Positions 1 through 8,350 of a DNA stretch of 64,000 nucleotides are shown in pieces. This DNA is from Deltaproteobacteria bacterium (lineage in GTDB: Bacteria > Desulfobacterota > Binatia > DP-6). Each line of letters begins with the position of its first letter. The stretch's first letter is position 1. The stretch lies in NCBI GenBank assembly GCA_005888095.1, contig VBKF01000098.1, positions 35,281 through 99,280 on the forward strand. The letters run 5' to 3'. A program made the position numbers and the translations under genes. A model generated the notes under the pieces. It searched no databases, was not told the DNA's origin, and saw only the letters and a list, made by a program, of their open reading frames with translations.

Positions 1-159
1 TCCGGTGATCACCTTGCCGTCGATCCCGACCTCGCCGATCTCGTTCATGATCACGGCGACGGGCTTGCCCCGAAGGCCGTGCGCCAGCACGTGCCCGAGG
101 AGCGTCGTCTTCCCGCTGCCGAGGAAGCCGGTGAGGATGTCGACGGCAACCGTCCGCAT
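1..159 (-). CDS. CobW/P47K-family GTP-binding protein (partial, N-terminus)
   Basis: Only the first 53 residues lie in the window; the gene runs off the left edge. The N-terminus shows a Walker A loop GFLGSGKTTL at about residues 11-20 and the segment MNEIGEVGIDG, both typical of the COG0523 (CobW, YjiA, ZNG1) G3E GTPases that deliver metal ions to metalloproteins. The ATG overlaps the stop of the upstream phosphodiesterase gene as TGATG, so it is probably translated with it. Which metal or client it serves cannot be told from this fragment. Confidence 0.85.
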   Translation of the reverse strand, partial: MRTVAVDILTGFLGSGKTTLLGHVLAHGLRGKPVAVIMNEIGEVGIDGKVITG

Positions 160-1547
160 CAGACCAGCGGGCGGCCCGCGAGCCCCTCGGGCACGGGCTG
201 CCCGAGCAGGTGGAGCAGCGTCGGAGCGACGTCGTAGATCGAAACGTCCGGGAGCGCGCCGCGGAGCGGCGCCGGCGCCCCGGCCGTGGAGAGCACGAAG
301 ATGCCGTACCAGTCGTGGTTCGCCTCGTCGGGGCCGGTGTCGTTCTCGAAGGTGTGGATCCCGCCCGTGCCGACCGCGCCGACCGAGCGCCAGTCGAGGT
401 CACCGAAGTAGACGATCAGGTCGGGCGCGACGCCGGTCACGCGGCGGTAGATGTCCTCGGGCCGGTAGGCCTTCGAGCCGATGTTGCGCCCCGCCGGGTC
501 GGCGATCGCCTCGATGCCGGCGATGAGATCGGACCGCACCCGCTCGTAGTCCCCCGGGTCGATCGTCCCCGCCGGCTCGCGCCCGCGCACGTTCATGAAG
601 AGCCGCCCGTAGTAGCCGCCGTCGCCCCAGGCGCGGGTGCGCGACCAGTCGATCGGCACGCGGGCGATGGGCGTCGGCTTGGTGGGCGTGGTCGAAAGCG
701 TGAGATGGCCCTCGCGCATGAGCCACTCGTTGAAGCAGATGCCGCCGTCCATCTTCTTGGCACCGTGGTCCGAGACGACCGCGACCAGCGTCCCGGCCGG
801 GCAGGCCGCGAGCAGCTCGGCGAGCTCGCGGTCGACGTACCGGTAGTAGTCGAGGATCGCCGACTCGAAGGGGTTGCCCGGCTCGTAGCGGTGGTGCGCT
901 CGGTCCATGTAGCTCCAGAAGCCATGGTGGATGCGGTCGACCCCCATCTCGACCAGCATGCAGAAGTCCCACGCTCGCGTGCGCAGCAGGTGCTTGGCGA
1001 GCCCGAGATGCTTCGCGGTCTTCTCGTACACGCGCCGGAGGAGCCCCGACTTGTCCGTGGTGCGGAAGTCCTCGACGTCCAGGACATAGCCGTCGGTGAC
1101 GCGCTCGACCTCGGCCTTCAGCCCCGGCGGGTAGGTGTACGCGCTCGCGCTCGACGGGGTGAGGAAGCAGCTCACCATCTCGCCGTTGAGCGGCGAGGGC
1201 GGATACGTCTGCGGCACGCCGAGCACGAGGCACCGGAGTCCCGCGCTACCGAGCCAGTCCCACAGGCGCGGCACCTTGACGAGCGCCGAGTTGGCGAACG
1301 CGTAGCCGTCGTAGGAGTGATCCTTTCGATTGCGGAAGCCGTAGAAGCCGAGCTCGCCCGGGTCGTGGCTGGAGACCATCGCGGTCCAGGCCGGCACCGT
1401 GATGGGAGGGTTGGTCGAGACGAGCCTCGCGTGTGCGCCGCGCGCGATCAGGTCCGCGATCGTCGGCAGCTCGTTCCGCCAGCGCTCGAACACGAGGGCC
1501 GGCGCCGCGGAGTCGAGCCCCACGACCAGCAGCTTCGAAAACGACAT
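159..1547 (-). CDS. Alkaline phosphatase superfamily phosphodiesterase/nucleotide pyrophosphatase
   Basis: This 462-residue protein has the layout of type I phosphodiesterase/nucleotide pyrophosphatases. LLVVGLDSA near residue 10 gives the first metal aspartate, PPITVPAWT near residue 50 holds the probable nucleophile threonine, VVSDHGAKKM near 265 gives the Asp-His pair, and GIHTFEND near 400 the last histidine. No signal peptide is visible, so it may act in the cytoplasm. It is the last polysaccharide-locus gene before the CobW gene, with one copy of the ~115-bp hairpin repeat between it and the flippase. The substrate is unknown; proteins of this type are common in polysaccharide loci but few have been characterised. 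Confidence 0.8.
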   Translation of the reverse strand: MSFSKLLVVGLDSAAPALVFERWRNELPTIADLIARGAHARLVSTNPPITVPAWTAMVSSHDPGELGFYGFRNRKDHSYDGYAFANSALVKVPRLWDWLGSAGLRCLVLGVPQTYPPSPLNGEMVSCFLTPSSASAYTYPPGLKAEVERVTDGYVLDVEDFRTTDKSGLLRRVYEKTAKHLGLAKHLLRTRAWDFCMLVEMGVDRIHHGFWSYMDRAHHRYEPGNPFESAILDYYRYVDRELAELLAACPAGTLVAVVSDHGAKKMDGGICFNEWLMREGHLTLSTTPTKPTPIARVPIDWSRTRAWGDGGYYGRLFMNVRGREPAGTIDPGDYERVRSDLIAGIEAIADPAGRNIGSKAYRPEDIYRRVTGVAPDLIVYFGDLDWRSVGAVGTGGIHTFENDTGPDEANHDWYGIFVLSTAGAPAPLRGALPDVSIYDVAPTLLHLLGQPVPEGLAGRPLV

Positions 1548-1651
1548 GAGAGCGCGGCCCGACGTCTAGCCAAGATCATCCGCGGTCGCAAATCGGGCCG
1601 CCAGCCGAGCCGGGCGCCCCCGCTCCCGCGCACGAGGCCTCGGGTTGTAGA

Positions 1652-1771
1652 AGCTCGACTCGAGATGGAATCTCCGCGCGCGCCGCGCGCGCGGCCGAGC
1701 GCAGCGAGCGGGGAGTGAGGACCCGGCGGGCTTTGCCCGCCGGGGCGAGGGGCGGAGCCCCTCGCTGATCT
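1652..1771 (-). repeat. Multi-hairpin dispersed repeat, copy 1
   Basis: This ~115-120-bp element contains at least four consecutive inverted repeats, including CGAGGGGCGGAGCCCCTCG, CGGCGGGCTTTGCCCGCCG and CCGCGCGCGCCGCGCGCGCGG. Near-identical copies are at 24021-24131 and, on the other strand, at 62578-62697. Read on the minus strand it begins directly at the TAG stop of the flippase gene, so it lies in the 3' untranslated region. It may work as a terminator or an RNA-stabilising element. There is no T-tract, so it is not a standard intrinsic terminator. Confidence 0.85.
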
Positions 1772-3104
1772 AATCCGCCGGCGCAGGCGCGAGGCCGCGC
1801 ATGCGCGCCGCGAGCTGCCGATAGCCGTCGAGGTCGGCGCGGCCGATGAAGAGCGTCTTGGCGATGCCGTACCCGGACTCGCGGGCGAACACGACGAGCA
1901 GGATGAGCGCGGCGGTGCTGTACGAGACCGCGGTGGAGACGGCGGCGCCCGCGATGCCCCAGCGGGGAATCAGGACCCAGTTGAGCCCGACGTTGATGGC
2001 GAGCGCGGCCCCGGCGGCGACGATGTTGACCTCCTGGCGGTTCCGGCTCGTGAAGTTCCGCGTGAGGATCAGGTAGAGCGAGATCATGACGATGCCCGGC
2101 AGCATGAGCCGCATCGGCAGGACCGCGGCGGCGTACCGCTCGCCGAACAGCAGCCGGATGGCGAGGCCGCCGAAGAGCTCGTAGCCGAGCGCGACGAGCA
2201 CCGTGATGAAGAGCGTGTGCCGGCAGACGGCGGAGGTCTGCGCGTGCGCGTCGCGCTCGCCCGCGGCCGCGAGCCGCGGATAGAGCACGGTGCCGGTGGC
2301 GTCCGAGATGCGGAGCAGCAGCAGCGCCAGGTTGGTGGCGACGGCGTAGAAGCCCACCTGCACCGGGTCGAGCAGGAAGCCGATCATGTACTGATCGATC
2401 CGGAAGTGCAGCGTCGAGGCGAGCGTCTGGAGATACGACTTGCTGCCGAACGTCATCATGTCGCGCGCCAGCTCCGGGCGCCACGTGAGTCTGAGCGGCG
2501 CCGTGCGGTGGACGCGCAGGGCGAGCCACACGGTCACGCCGACGACGACGAGCGTCTGGATGACGATCGCGCCGGCGAGGCCGGTGCGCAGCCAGACCAG
2601 CGCGATCGCCATGCCGACCAGGCCCAGCACCGTCGGCGCCACCTGCTGGAAGTTGTACTCCCGGAAGCGCTCCTCGGCCTGCAGCACGGCGGAGAAGAAG
2701 CCCTGCAGCAGCACGAAGGGCAGCAGCACCAGCACGGGGATCACGGTGATCGGCGGCGCCCCCTTGAGGAAGTGCGCGAGGAGCCATCCGCGGGCGAGAT
2801 AGCACGCCAGCGCGAGGCCGCCGCCGAGTCCGAACGCCAGCCAGAGCGAGTGCGAGGCGACGTCGGACCCTGACGCGCCGCGCCGCCGCATGAAGTACAC
2901 GTTGGCCTGCGGGATGCCGAGCTTCACGAAGTTCGAGAGCGTGATCGGCAGCAGGGTCAAGAGCTGATAGAGCCCGCGGTCGTGCGGACCGAGCATGCGG
3001 GCCGTGATGACGCTCGTGCCGACGCCGAGACCGGTCGCCAGCATCTGCGCGCCGAAGACCCCGGCCGAGTCGCGAACGAATCGCCCGACGCGCGGCTCAG
3101 CCAT
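1770..3104 (-). CDS. Wzx-like polysaccharide flippase (MOP superfamily)
   Basis: A 444-residue integral membrane protein with about 12-14 hydrophobic segments and the N-terminal pattern of RfbX/Wzx/MurJ-type flippases (GVFGAQMLATGLGVGTSVI near residues 15-33). It would move undecaprenyl-diphosphate-linked repeat units across the inner membrane. The start overlaps the stop of the upstream GT39-like gene by 8 bases. Placed near the end of a locus containing Wza, Wzz, a sugar-phosphate transferase and O-antigen ligases, it is the expected flippase of a Wzx/Wzy-dependent pathway. It is the only flippase candidate in the window. Confidence 0.88.
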   Translation of the reverse strand: MAEPRVGRFVRDSAGVFGAQMLATGLGVGTSVITARMLGPHDRGLYQLLTLLPITLSNFVKLGIPQANVYFMRRRGASGSDVASHSLWLAFGLGGGLALACYLARGWLLAHFLKGAPPITVIPVLVLLPFVLLQGFFSAVLQAEERFREYNFQQVAPTVLGLVGMAIALVWLRTGLAGAIVIQTLVVVGVTVWLALRVHRTAPLRLTWRPELARDMMTFGSKSYLQTLASTLHFRIDQYMIGFLLDPVQVGFYAVATNLALLLLRISDATGTVLYPRLAAAGERDAHAQTSAVCRHTLFITVLVALGYELFGGLAIRLLFGERYAAAVLPMRLMLPGIVMISLYLILTRNFTSRNRQEVNIVAAGAALAINVGLNWVLIPRWGIAGAAVSTAVSYSTAALILLVVFARESGYGIAKTLFIGRADLDGYRQLAARMRGLAPAPAD

Positions 3105-4992
3105 CGATCTGCTCGCCGAGCGGTGCGGAGGCGCGAGCCGCCCGCAGCGCGTAGAGACCGTACTCGCCCTCGCGCAGCACCGGCTCGCACTCGCCGCTGA
3201 TGAAGGCCTGCCACAGCCGCCCGACGGCCGCCTCGAACGGGTCGCCGGCAGCGGCGAACGCCGAGAGGTCGACCGCCACGTGGCTCACGCCGAGCCCGCG
3301 GGCCGTGTCGGCGAGCGCCGCCGCCGAGTCGATGGTGCGGTAGTCGATGAGACCCTGCTCCAGGTAGCTCGCGAGGACGAACGGCCGCTCGATGTAGTAG
3401 GGATGGGGAATCTTCTCGAGCACGAGCACCCGTCCCGCCGGCGGCACGGCGACGTTGGCCCGCTCCCAGAAGGCGTAGCGCGGCGAGTAGCGGCGGAGGA
3501 ACTCCTCGGGCGCGAGGCGGCCGACGGCCACGCGCAGCTGATCGGGCCAGAGCGTGCCCAGGTAGCGGCCGATGAGCGTCAGGTTGCCGGCGATCGTGAG
3601 CGCGACGACGGCCGCCGCCAGCCGGCGCCCGAGCAGCGTCGAGGCCGCCGGGACGGCGGCGGCCAGCACGAGGGCGATGCCCGGCAGCACGTACCGGGGA
3701 TGTGCCCAGGCGCCGGTGGAGACGATCGCGGCGTACGCGAACCCGATGCCGGCCACGGCGAGCGCCTGCGCGCGCCGCCGCCGCACGAGCAGCAGGGCCG
3801 GGACGAAGGCCAGCATGAAGGGGCTGACGTCGAGCGTGGCGCGCGCCGCGTTCTCGAACGAGTCGGGGTGCATGGTGAGGTCCCAGGGGAAGCGCGCCAC
3901 GGCGAGGCCGGCATACGGCTCGCCGTCGCGGCGCGCCGCGTAGATCGACTGGTACTGGCGGTAGTAGTCGGCGAGGTACTCGCCCGCCGCCGGGCTCCAA
4001 TGGCGCCCGCCGAGGAGCCGGTAGCCGAAGGGGTAGATCGGGTTGCCGGTGTCGACCGCGTTGCGCACGTAGCAGGGGCTGGCGGCGAGGAGTGCGGGCA
4101 GGCCGAAGCCGATCACCAGGGCGGCCGCGCGCCCGGGCGGGACGGTCCGGCGGAGCAGGAGACCCGCGAGGGCGAGGCCCAGGAGCGCGGGCACGAGGAG
4201 GCCCATCACCTTGCTCGCGCCGGCGAGCCCCGCCATGAGGCCCGCGCGGCGCACGTCGGCGGCGCGGCCGCTGGCCGTCCAGTCGAAGAGGGCCGCCATG
4301 GCGAGGGCGGCGTAGAGCACGACCGGCAAGTCCGAGCCGGCGTGCGTCATCATCGACCAGGTGATGGGCAGCGTGAAGAACAGGGCGCCCGCGGCCGGCC
4401 CGCACTCCGCACCGAGGTGACGGCGGGCGAGCGTGCCGAGCGCGATCCCGGTGAGCACGCCGAAGGCACCGTTCAGGAAGCGCGCGAGCGCGCCGCCGGA
4501 GAGCGCAAAGCCGATCGCGAAGACGAAGTTCTGCAGGAACTGCATCTGGCCCCAGAAGCTCCAGGGCGTCGGCACGAGCCCTCCCGCGGCGGCGTAGAGC
4601 CGGGGGTAGGCGAGCTGGTACTTCGTCTGATCGCCGCCCACCGGCGGCGCCACCATGGCGAGCGATTCGGCGAGCAGGAGGGCGCCGCACACGGCGAGGA
4701 ACGGCCACGCCGCCCGCACCCGCGTCCGGTCGACGGCGCGGAGCGCCCGGGCCAGGTCCTTGCGGCCGAGGACGACGGCCGCCAGGCCCACGAGCGCGAT
4801 CGGCACCGGGCGGAGCACGTCGAGCTCGGCGAGGCCGAGCCCGACCGTCGCCACCATGCCGAGACCCACCGCCACGCCGGGGACGAGCCACTCCGCCTCC
4901 TCGGCGGGCAGCGCCGCGAGCGCCCGCAGGCAGACGAGCCCGCCAGCGGCGGCGGCGACCAGGACGAGCGCGAGGAGCCCGAGGTCGATCAT
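3097..4992 (-). CDS. GT39/ArnT-like membrane glycosyltransferase
   Basis: A 631-residue protein with many transmembrane segments and a large first extracytoplasmic loop carrying GGDQTKYQLAYPRLYA near residue 145. This matches the position of the acidic catalytic site of dolichyl-phosphate-mannose mannosyltransferase/ArnT enzymes. Such GT-C enzymes use polyprenyl-phosphate sugars on the outer face of the membrane. The ATG overlaps the stop of a 53-residue membrane protein gene (ATGA). A C-terminal soluble domain of about 150 residues follows the last membrane segments. The sugar and acceptor are unknown. Confidence 0.75.
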   Translation of the reverse strand: MIDLGLLALVLVAAAAGGLVCLRALAALPAEEAEWLVPGVAVGLGMVATVGLGLAELDVLRPVPIALVGLAAVVLGRKDLARALRAVDRTRVRAAWPFLAVCGALLLAESLAMVAPPVGGDQTKYQLAYPRLYAAAGGLVPTPWSFWGQMQFLQNFVFAIGFALSGGALARFLNGAFGVLTGIALGTLARRHLGAECGPAAGALFFTLPITWSMMTHAGSDLPVVLYAALAMAALFDWTASGRAADVRRAGLMAGLAGASKVMGLLVPALLGLALAGLLLRRTVPPGRAAALVIGFGLPALLAASPCYVRNAVDTGNPIYPFGYRLLGGRHWSPAAGEYLADYYRQYQSIYAARRDGEPYAGLAVARFPWDLTMHPDSFENAARATLDVSPFMLAFVPALLLVRRRRAQALAVAGIGFAYAAIVSTGAWAHPRYVLPGIALVLAAAVPAASTLLGRRLAAAVVALTIAGNLTLIGRYLGTLWPDQLRVAVGRLAPEEFLRRYSPRYAFWERANVAVPPAGRVLVLEKIPHPYYIERPFVLASYLEQGLIDYRTIDSAAALADTARGLGVSHVAVDLSAFAAAGDPFEAAVGRLWQAFISGECEPVLREGEYGLYALRAARASAPLGEQIDG

Positions 4993-5150
4993 CGGGTGCT
5001 CAGGACGCCGAGGTAGCCGAGCCAGTAGACGAGGTAGACGAGGCCCGCCCAGGCGCCGAGGACGAGGCGCAGCGTGTGCCGCGCCGAGGCGGGCGCCGCC
5101 GCCCGGGCCTCAAAAGACGAAGGGAACGATACGCTTGGTTCGAGCTGCAT
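4989..5150 (-). CDS. Small membrane protein, 53 aa, hypothetical
   Basis: A short open frame starts with ATG at 5150, inside the 3' end of the isoprenylcysteine-methyltransferase-like gene, and ends with a TGA that overlaps the ATG of the GT39-like gene. The product has a polar N-terminus and one long hydrophobic helix, LRLVLGAWAGLVYLVYWLGY. The ~115 bases between the flanking genes would otherwise be the only sizeable gap in this part of the operon. Chained overlaps on both sides and a sensible transmembrane segment support a real gene. No family is recognised. Confidence 0.5.
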   Translation of the reverse strand: MQLEPSVSFPSSFEARAAAPASARHTLRLVLGAWAGLVYLVYWLGYLGVLSTR

Positions 5151-5658
5151 AGCGCCAATACTCGGGAAAGGTGCGCGCCAGCGCGTCGTCTTCGAGCTTC
5201 ACCCGGAGGGCGAGCACGAGGACGGCGAGCGGGACGAGTACGAGGATCCACCGGCAACCGAGCGTGAGCGGGGCGCCCACGGCGATCGCCGCCTGCGCGA
5301 GGTACATGGGGTGCCGGAGGCAGCGGTACGGGCCCTGGGTGACGAGCGGGACGCCGGCGCGCGGTTCGATGAAGGGTGAGAGCGCGTCGCCGAGCGCGCG
5401 CCCCGCCAGCCGATAGCCGAGCACCCCGAGCGCGAAGCAGACGGCGCCGGGTGCCCGCCCGGTCTCCGCGCCGCCCGCGAGCGCGCGCTCGAGCGGCGCG
5501 CCGGCGAGGAGGGCGTAGAAGAGCAGGTGGTGCAGGTTGACGAGCCAGATCGGCTCCCCGGGCGTCGCCCGCGCGGGCTCGACCGGCGGCGCTCCGGGGT
5601 GACGCACCCGCACCAGGAGCGCGCCCAGCAGGCCCGCATATACGGCACCCCAGATCAC
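5110..5658 (-). CDS. Isoprenylcysteine carboxyl methyltransferase (ICMT)-like membrane protein
   Basis: The C-terminal half shows the ICMT/PEMT signature: GPYRCLRHPMYLA, then four hydrophobic helices and a terminal motif with the conserved FPEYWRYAART. Bacterial members of this fold are membrane methyltransferases or relatives acting on lipids and other small acceptors. The open frame extends further upstream, but GTG at 5658 overlaps the TGA of the preceding hydrolase gene as GTGA and opens directly into the first transmembrane helix, so I chose it (182 residues). The acceptor is unknown; a lipid or a sugar-lipid is possible given the locus. Confidence 0.75.
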   Translation of the reverse strand: MIWGAVYAGLLGALLVRVRHPGAPPVEPARATPGEPIWLVNLHHLLFYALLAGAPLERALAGGAETGRAPGAVCFALGVLGYRLAGRALGDALSPFIEPRAGVPLVTQGPYRCLRHPMYLAQAAIAVGAPLTLGCRWILVLVPLAVLVLALRVKLEDDALARTFPEYWRYAARTKRIVPFVF

Positions 5659-6227
5659 GACGCCTCGCGCACCTCCCCGGCCGCCTCGCGCCGGAGGCCG
5701 TGCACGAGGGCGACGGTCGCCGCCAGGCACGCGAGCTGCCGCCCCCACACCCCGAGCGCCTGCGGCGTCAGCAGGCTCGCGACGAATGCGGCGCGCCCCG
5801 AGGAATCGATGATCACCCCGTCGAGCACCGGGGTCGGAGCGAGGTAGTACGCACCGGAGAGCGGCCAGAGGAACCGCCCCCCGTAGGGCGGGACGGCGTC
5901 GACGGTGAGGTAGTCGAGCAGGAGGTGCGAGGCGTAGAGCAGCGCGGCCCAGGCGGCGGCGCGCACCACGACCGCCCGCCGGCGGCCGCCGAACCCGGCC
6001 GCGAGCGCCACCGCCGCGCCCACCGCCCCCACCGCCGCCAGCGTGTGGGTCACGCCGCGATGATAGGCGCCGGCGTGGCCCATGACGAGGCCGGGCAGGA
6101 AGTCGAGGTCGGGCCCGTTGGCGAGGGCCACCGCCGCGAGGAGCAGCGCCGGGCGGTGCGGGCCCGGCGACCGGACGACCTCGTAGCCGAGGTAGCCGGC
6201 GGTGGTGTGGGCGAAGGTGAGCGCCAT
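5655..6227 (-). CDS. YdjM/DUF457-type membrane-bound metal-dependent hydrolase
   Basis: A 190-residue membrane protein with the family pattern: AHTTAGYLGYE at the N-terminus, NGPDLDFLPG near residue 43, YHRGVTHTL near 62 and ASHLLLDYLTVD near 103. The histidines and aspartates form the presumed metal site at the membrane. The ATG at 6227 lies five bases after the stop of the upstream GT2 gene. Members of this family are poorly characterised; LexA-regulated YdjM of E. coli is the usual reference. Its part in polysaccharide synthesis is unknown, although similar hydrolases occur near exopolysaccharide genes. Confidence 0.75.
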   Translation of the reverse strand: MALTFAHTTAGYLGYEVVRSPGPHRPALLLAAVALANGPDLDFLPGLVMGHAGAYHRGVTHTLAAVGAVGAAVALAAGFGGRRRAVVVRAAAWAALLYASHLLLDYLTVDAVPPYGGRFLWPLSGAYYLAPTPVLDGVIIDSSGRAAFVASLLTPQALGVWGRQLACLAATVALVHGLRREAAGEVREAS

Positions 6228-6232
6228 GCGCC

Positions 6233-7003
6233 TCAGGACGCGCCTTCGGCGGGCGCGCGCGCGATGGGCGCCTCGGCGCCCTCGGCGGGCCGCGGCAGCG
6301 CCGTGACCACGGCCGCGCGCCGGCGGCGGCCGAGGACCAGGCGCATGCGGACGAGGAAGAAGAGGTTGCCGAACCCGTCCCGCCAGATGTTCAGCTTGCT
6401 CGTGCCGATCCGCTCCCCGTAGTAGATCGGCATCTCGAGACAGCGCAGCTCCGGATGTGTGAAGGCGAGGATCTTGAGCTCCTCGGAGAGCGCCATGCTG
6501 TCGCTTCGCGGCCCGATCTTGCGCAGGACCTCGCGGCGGAAGACCCACATCCCCGACTGCGAGTCGATGATGAACTTGAAGAAGAGGCACATCATCGCCC
6601 CGGAGAGGATGGCGTTGCCGAGCAGGCGGATCGGGCTCTTCGCCTGCCCGCTGCGCGAGTACCAGCGCCGGGCGGTGATGAAGTCGAGCTTCTCCTCGAC
6701 CAGCACGTAGAGGAGCAGCGGGATCGAGTCGGGCGGGTAGGTGCCGTCTCCGTCCATGGTGACGACGATGTCGCCGCGCGCCGCCGCGAAGCCGGTCTTG
6801 TAGGCCCGCCCGTAGCCCTTCCGTCCCTCGAAGACGACGCGCGCCCCGAGCTCGCGCGCGACCGCCGCCGTGCGGTCGGTCGAGGCGTTGTCCACCACGA
6901 GGACCTCGTCGACGAGGGCCGGCATCTGCGCCAGCACGGCGCGGATGCCTTCCTCCTCGTTGTGGCACGGGATGACGACCGAGATGCGATTGCCGCGATA
7001 CAT
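6233..7003 (-). CDS. Family 2 glycosyltransferase, dolichyl-phosphate-sugar synthase type
   Basis: A 256-residue GT-A enzyme. ISVVIPCHNEEEGI at residues 7-20 is the nucleotide-binding start, VVDNASTDRT lies at 36-45, and DGDGTYPPD at 84-92 is the DXD metal site. No clear C-terminal membrane anchor is present, as in Dpm1-like enzymes that make polyprenyl-phosphate sugars. That would supply the lipid-linked donor needed by the GT39-like enzyme encoded downstream, an inference from context. It lies between the radical SAM gene and the DUF457 hydrolase gene on the same strand. Confidence 0.85.
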   Translation of the reverse strand: MYRGNRISVVIPCHNEEEGIRAVLAQMPALVDEVLVVDNASTDRTAAVARELGARVVFEGRKGYGRAYKTGFAAARGDIVVTMDGDGTYPPDSIPLLLYVLVEEKLDFITARRWYSRSGQAKSPIRLLGNAILSGAMMCLFFKFIIDSQSGMWVFRREVLRKIGPRSDSMALSEELKILAFTHPELRCLEMPIYYGERIGTSKLNIWRDGFGNLFFLVRMRLVLGRRRRAAVVTALPRPAEGAEAPIARAPAEGAS

Positions 7004-7090
7004 GCGGACCTCCTCCGTCGAGACCGACGGGAAAAGGGTTGCGGGAATGCCGGCGGCCGGGGGCGCGCGGGTGCCGGAGGCGAGCGCGCG

Positions 7091-8317
7091 TCAGCGGGCG
7101 AGCGCGGGACGCTCCGCGGGCTTCTCGCTCGCGCAGGCCGCGAGCGTGGCGGGTCGGGGCTGCCGCCCGGTGACCCGGCGCCACGCCTTGCGGAGCTTGA
7201 GGCTCGACCACTCCTTCAGGACGGCGGGCATCATGCGCGGGTTGAACAGGATGTTGATGGTGAGGAAGCACTCGTAGGTGCAGAAGCACTTCGACTCGCG
7301 GATGAACCGGCGTGACGCCTCGGCTTCCCGGCTGAACCAGATCTTCCGGAAGTCGTAGCCGGCGTCGCGGACGTTGCCGAGCTTGCGGTCGATCAACAGC
7401 TCGCACGGGTAGACGTCGCCGTTCGCGAACATCGCGCCGCCGAGGTTCCCGCCGTAGCAGGGGATCTGGTACTCGTTCGTGCGCACGATCTTGGCGATCA
7501 GCTGGTGGCGCACGATCCGCTTGGCGTTGATGAAGTCGGCGAACGGGAAGTGGTCGTAGCCGGAGAGCGATCCCGACTTGTACTCGCGCTCCATGTGGTC
7601 GGCGTAGCGCTCGTACTTCTCGACGTTGAAGAACTTGGCCGCGGGTTCCTTCGGGCTGCCGCGGGTGAGCAGCGTGAAGACGGTGTCGACGTCGAGGTTC
7701 TTCCGGAACCACTCGTAGTTCTCGAGCAGCACGTCCTCGTTGTGCTTGGACACCGTCGTCTCCACCTGCACGCTGAAGTTCTTGTAGTGCTTCTCGATGT
7801 CGCGCAGCGCCTTGTAGGTCTCGACCGACCGCTTGAAGAGGCCGGGGAAGACCCGGATCTCGTCGTGCAACGCGCCGACGCCGTCGAGCGACACGTCGAT
7901 GTGGAGGTCGAGCTCAGGACAGGATTCGCACAGATCCTTGACGATGGAGATCGTCCGCGCCGTCGTGCTGCCGTTGGTCGGGATGCCGACGTTCCGCACC
8001 CCGGTGTTCTTGTGGAAGATCTTGACGATCTCCCCGATGTCCTTCCGGAGGAAGGGTTCCCCGCCCGTGGGGAGGAGGAACATGAGACTCCCCTTCCCCA
8101 TGCTCGCCGTCACCTTGTCGATCTCCTCGAGCGACAGCTCCTGCTTGCGGTACGTCATCGAGGGCTCTTCCCAGCCGGGGTGCGCGCCGTCGGCGAGCAG
8201 GCAGTGCTTGCACTTGGCGTTGCACGCGTCGGTGATGAAGTAGACGAGGTACACGGGAAGCTGGCCGCGTTTCACGAACATCTTCCGGCCGTGCTTCAAG
8301 TAATCGAGGTATCCCAT
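7091..8317 (-). CDS. Radical SAM protein with SPASM-like C-terminal cysteines
   Basis: The cluster-binding motif CNAKCKHC (CX3CX2C) is at residues 32-39, followed by the SAM-binding PTGGEPFLRKD near residue 110. Towards the C-terminus further cysteines (IPCYGG, VYPCELL, CFCTYEC) look like a SPASM auxiliary Fe-S site. The 408-residue length fits a radical SAM/SPASM enzyme. SPASM enzymes modify peptides or sugars; there is no obvious precursor peptide beside it. Flanking GT2 genes on both sides suggest a sugar or lipid-linked-sugar substrate, which is an inference. Confidence 0.85.
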   Translation of the reverse strand: MGYLDYLKHGRKMFVKRGQLPVYLVYFITDACNAKCKHCLLADGAHPGWEEPSMTYRKQELSLEEIDKVTASMGKGSLMFLLPTGGEPFLRKDIGEIVKIFHKNTGVRNVGIPTNGSTTARTISIVKDLCESCPELDLHIDVSLDGVGALHDEIRVFPGLFKRSVETYKALRDIEKHYKNFSVQVETTVSKHNEDVLLENYEWFRKNLDVDTVFTLLTRGSPKEPAAKFFNVEKYERYADHMEREYKSGSLSGYDHFPFADFINAKRIVRHQLIAKIVRTNEYQIPCYGGNLGGAMFANGDVYPCELLIDRKLGNVRDAGYDFRKIWFSREAEASRRFIRESKCFCTYECFLTINILFNPRMMPAVLKEWSSLKLRKAWRRVTGRQPRPATLAACASEKPAERPALAR

Positions 8318-8350
8318 CGCCCTGCTCCTTGCCCGCTCCGGCGGCTGCGG

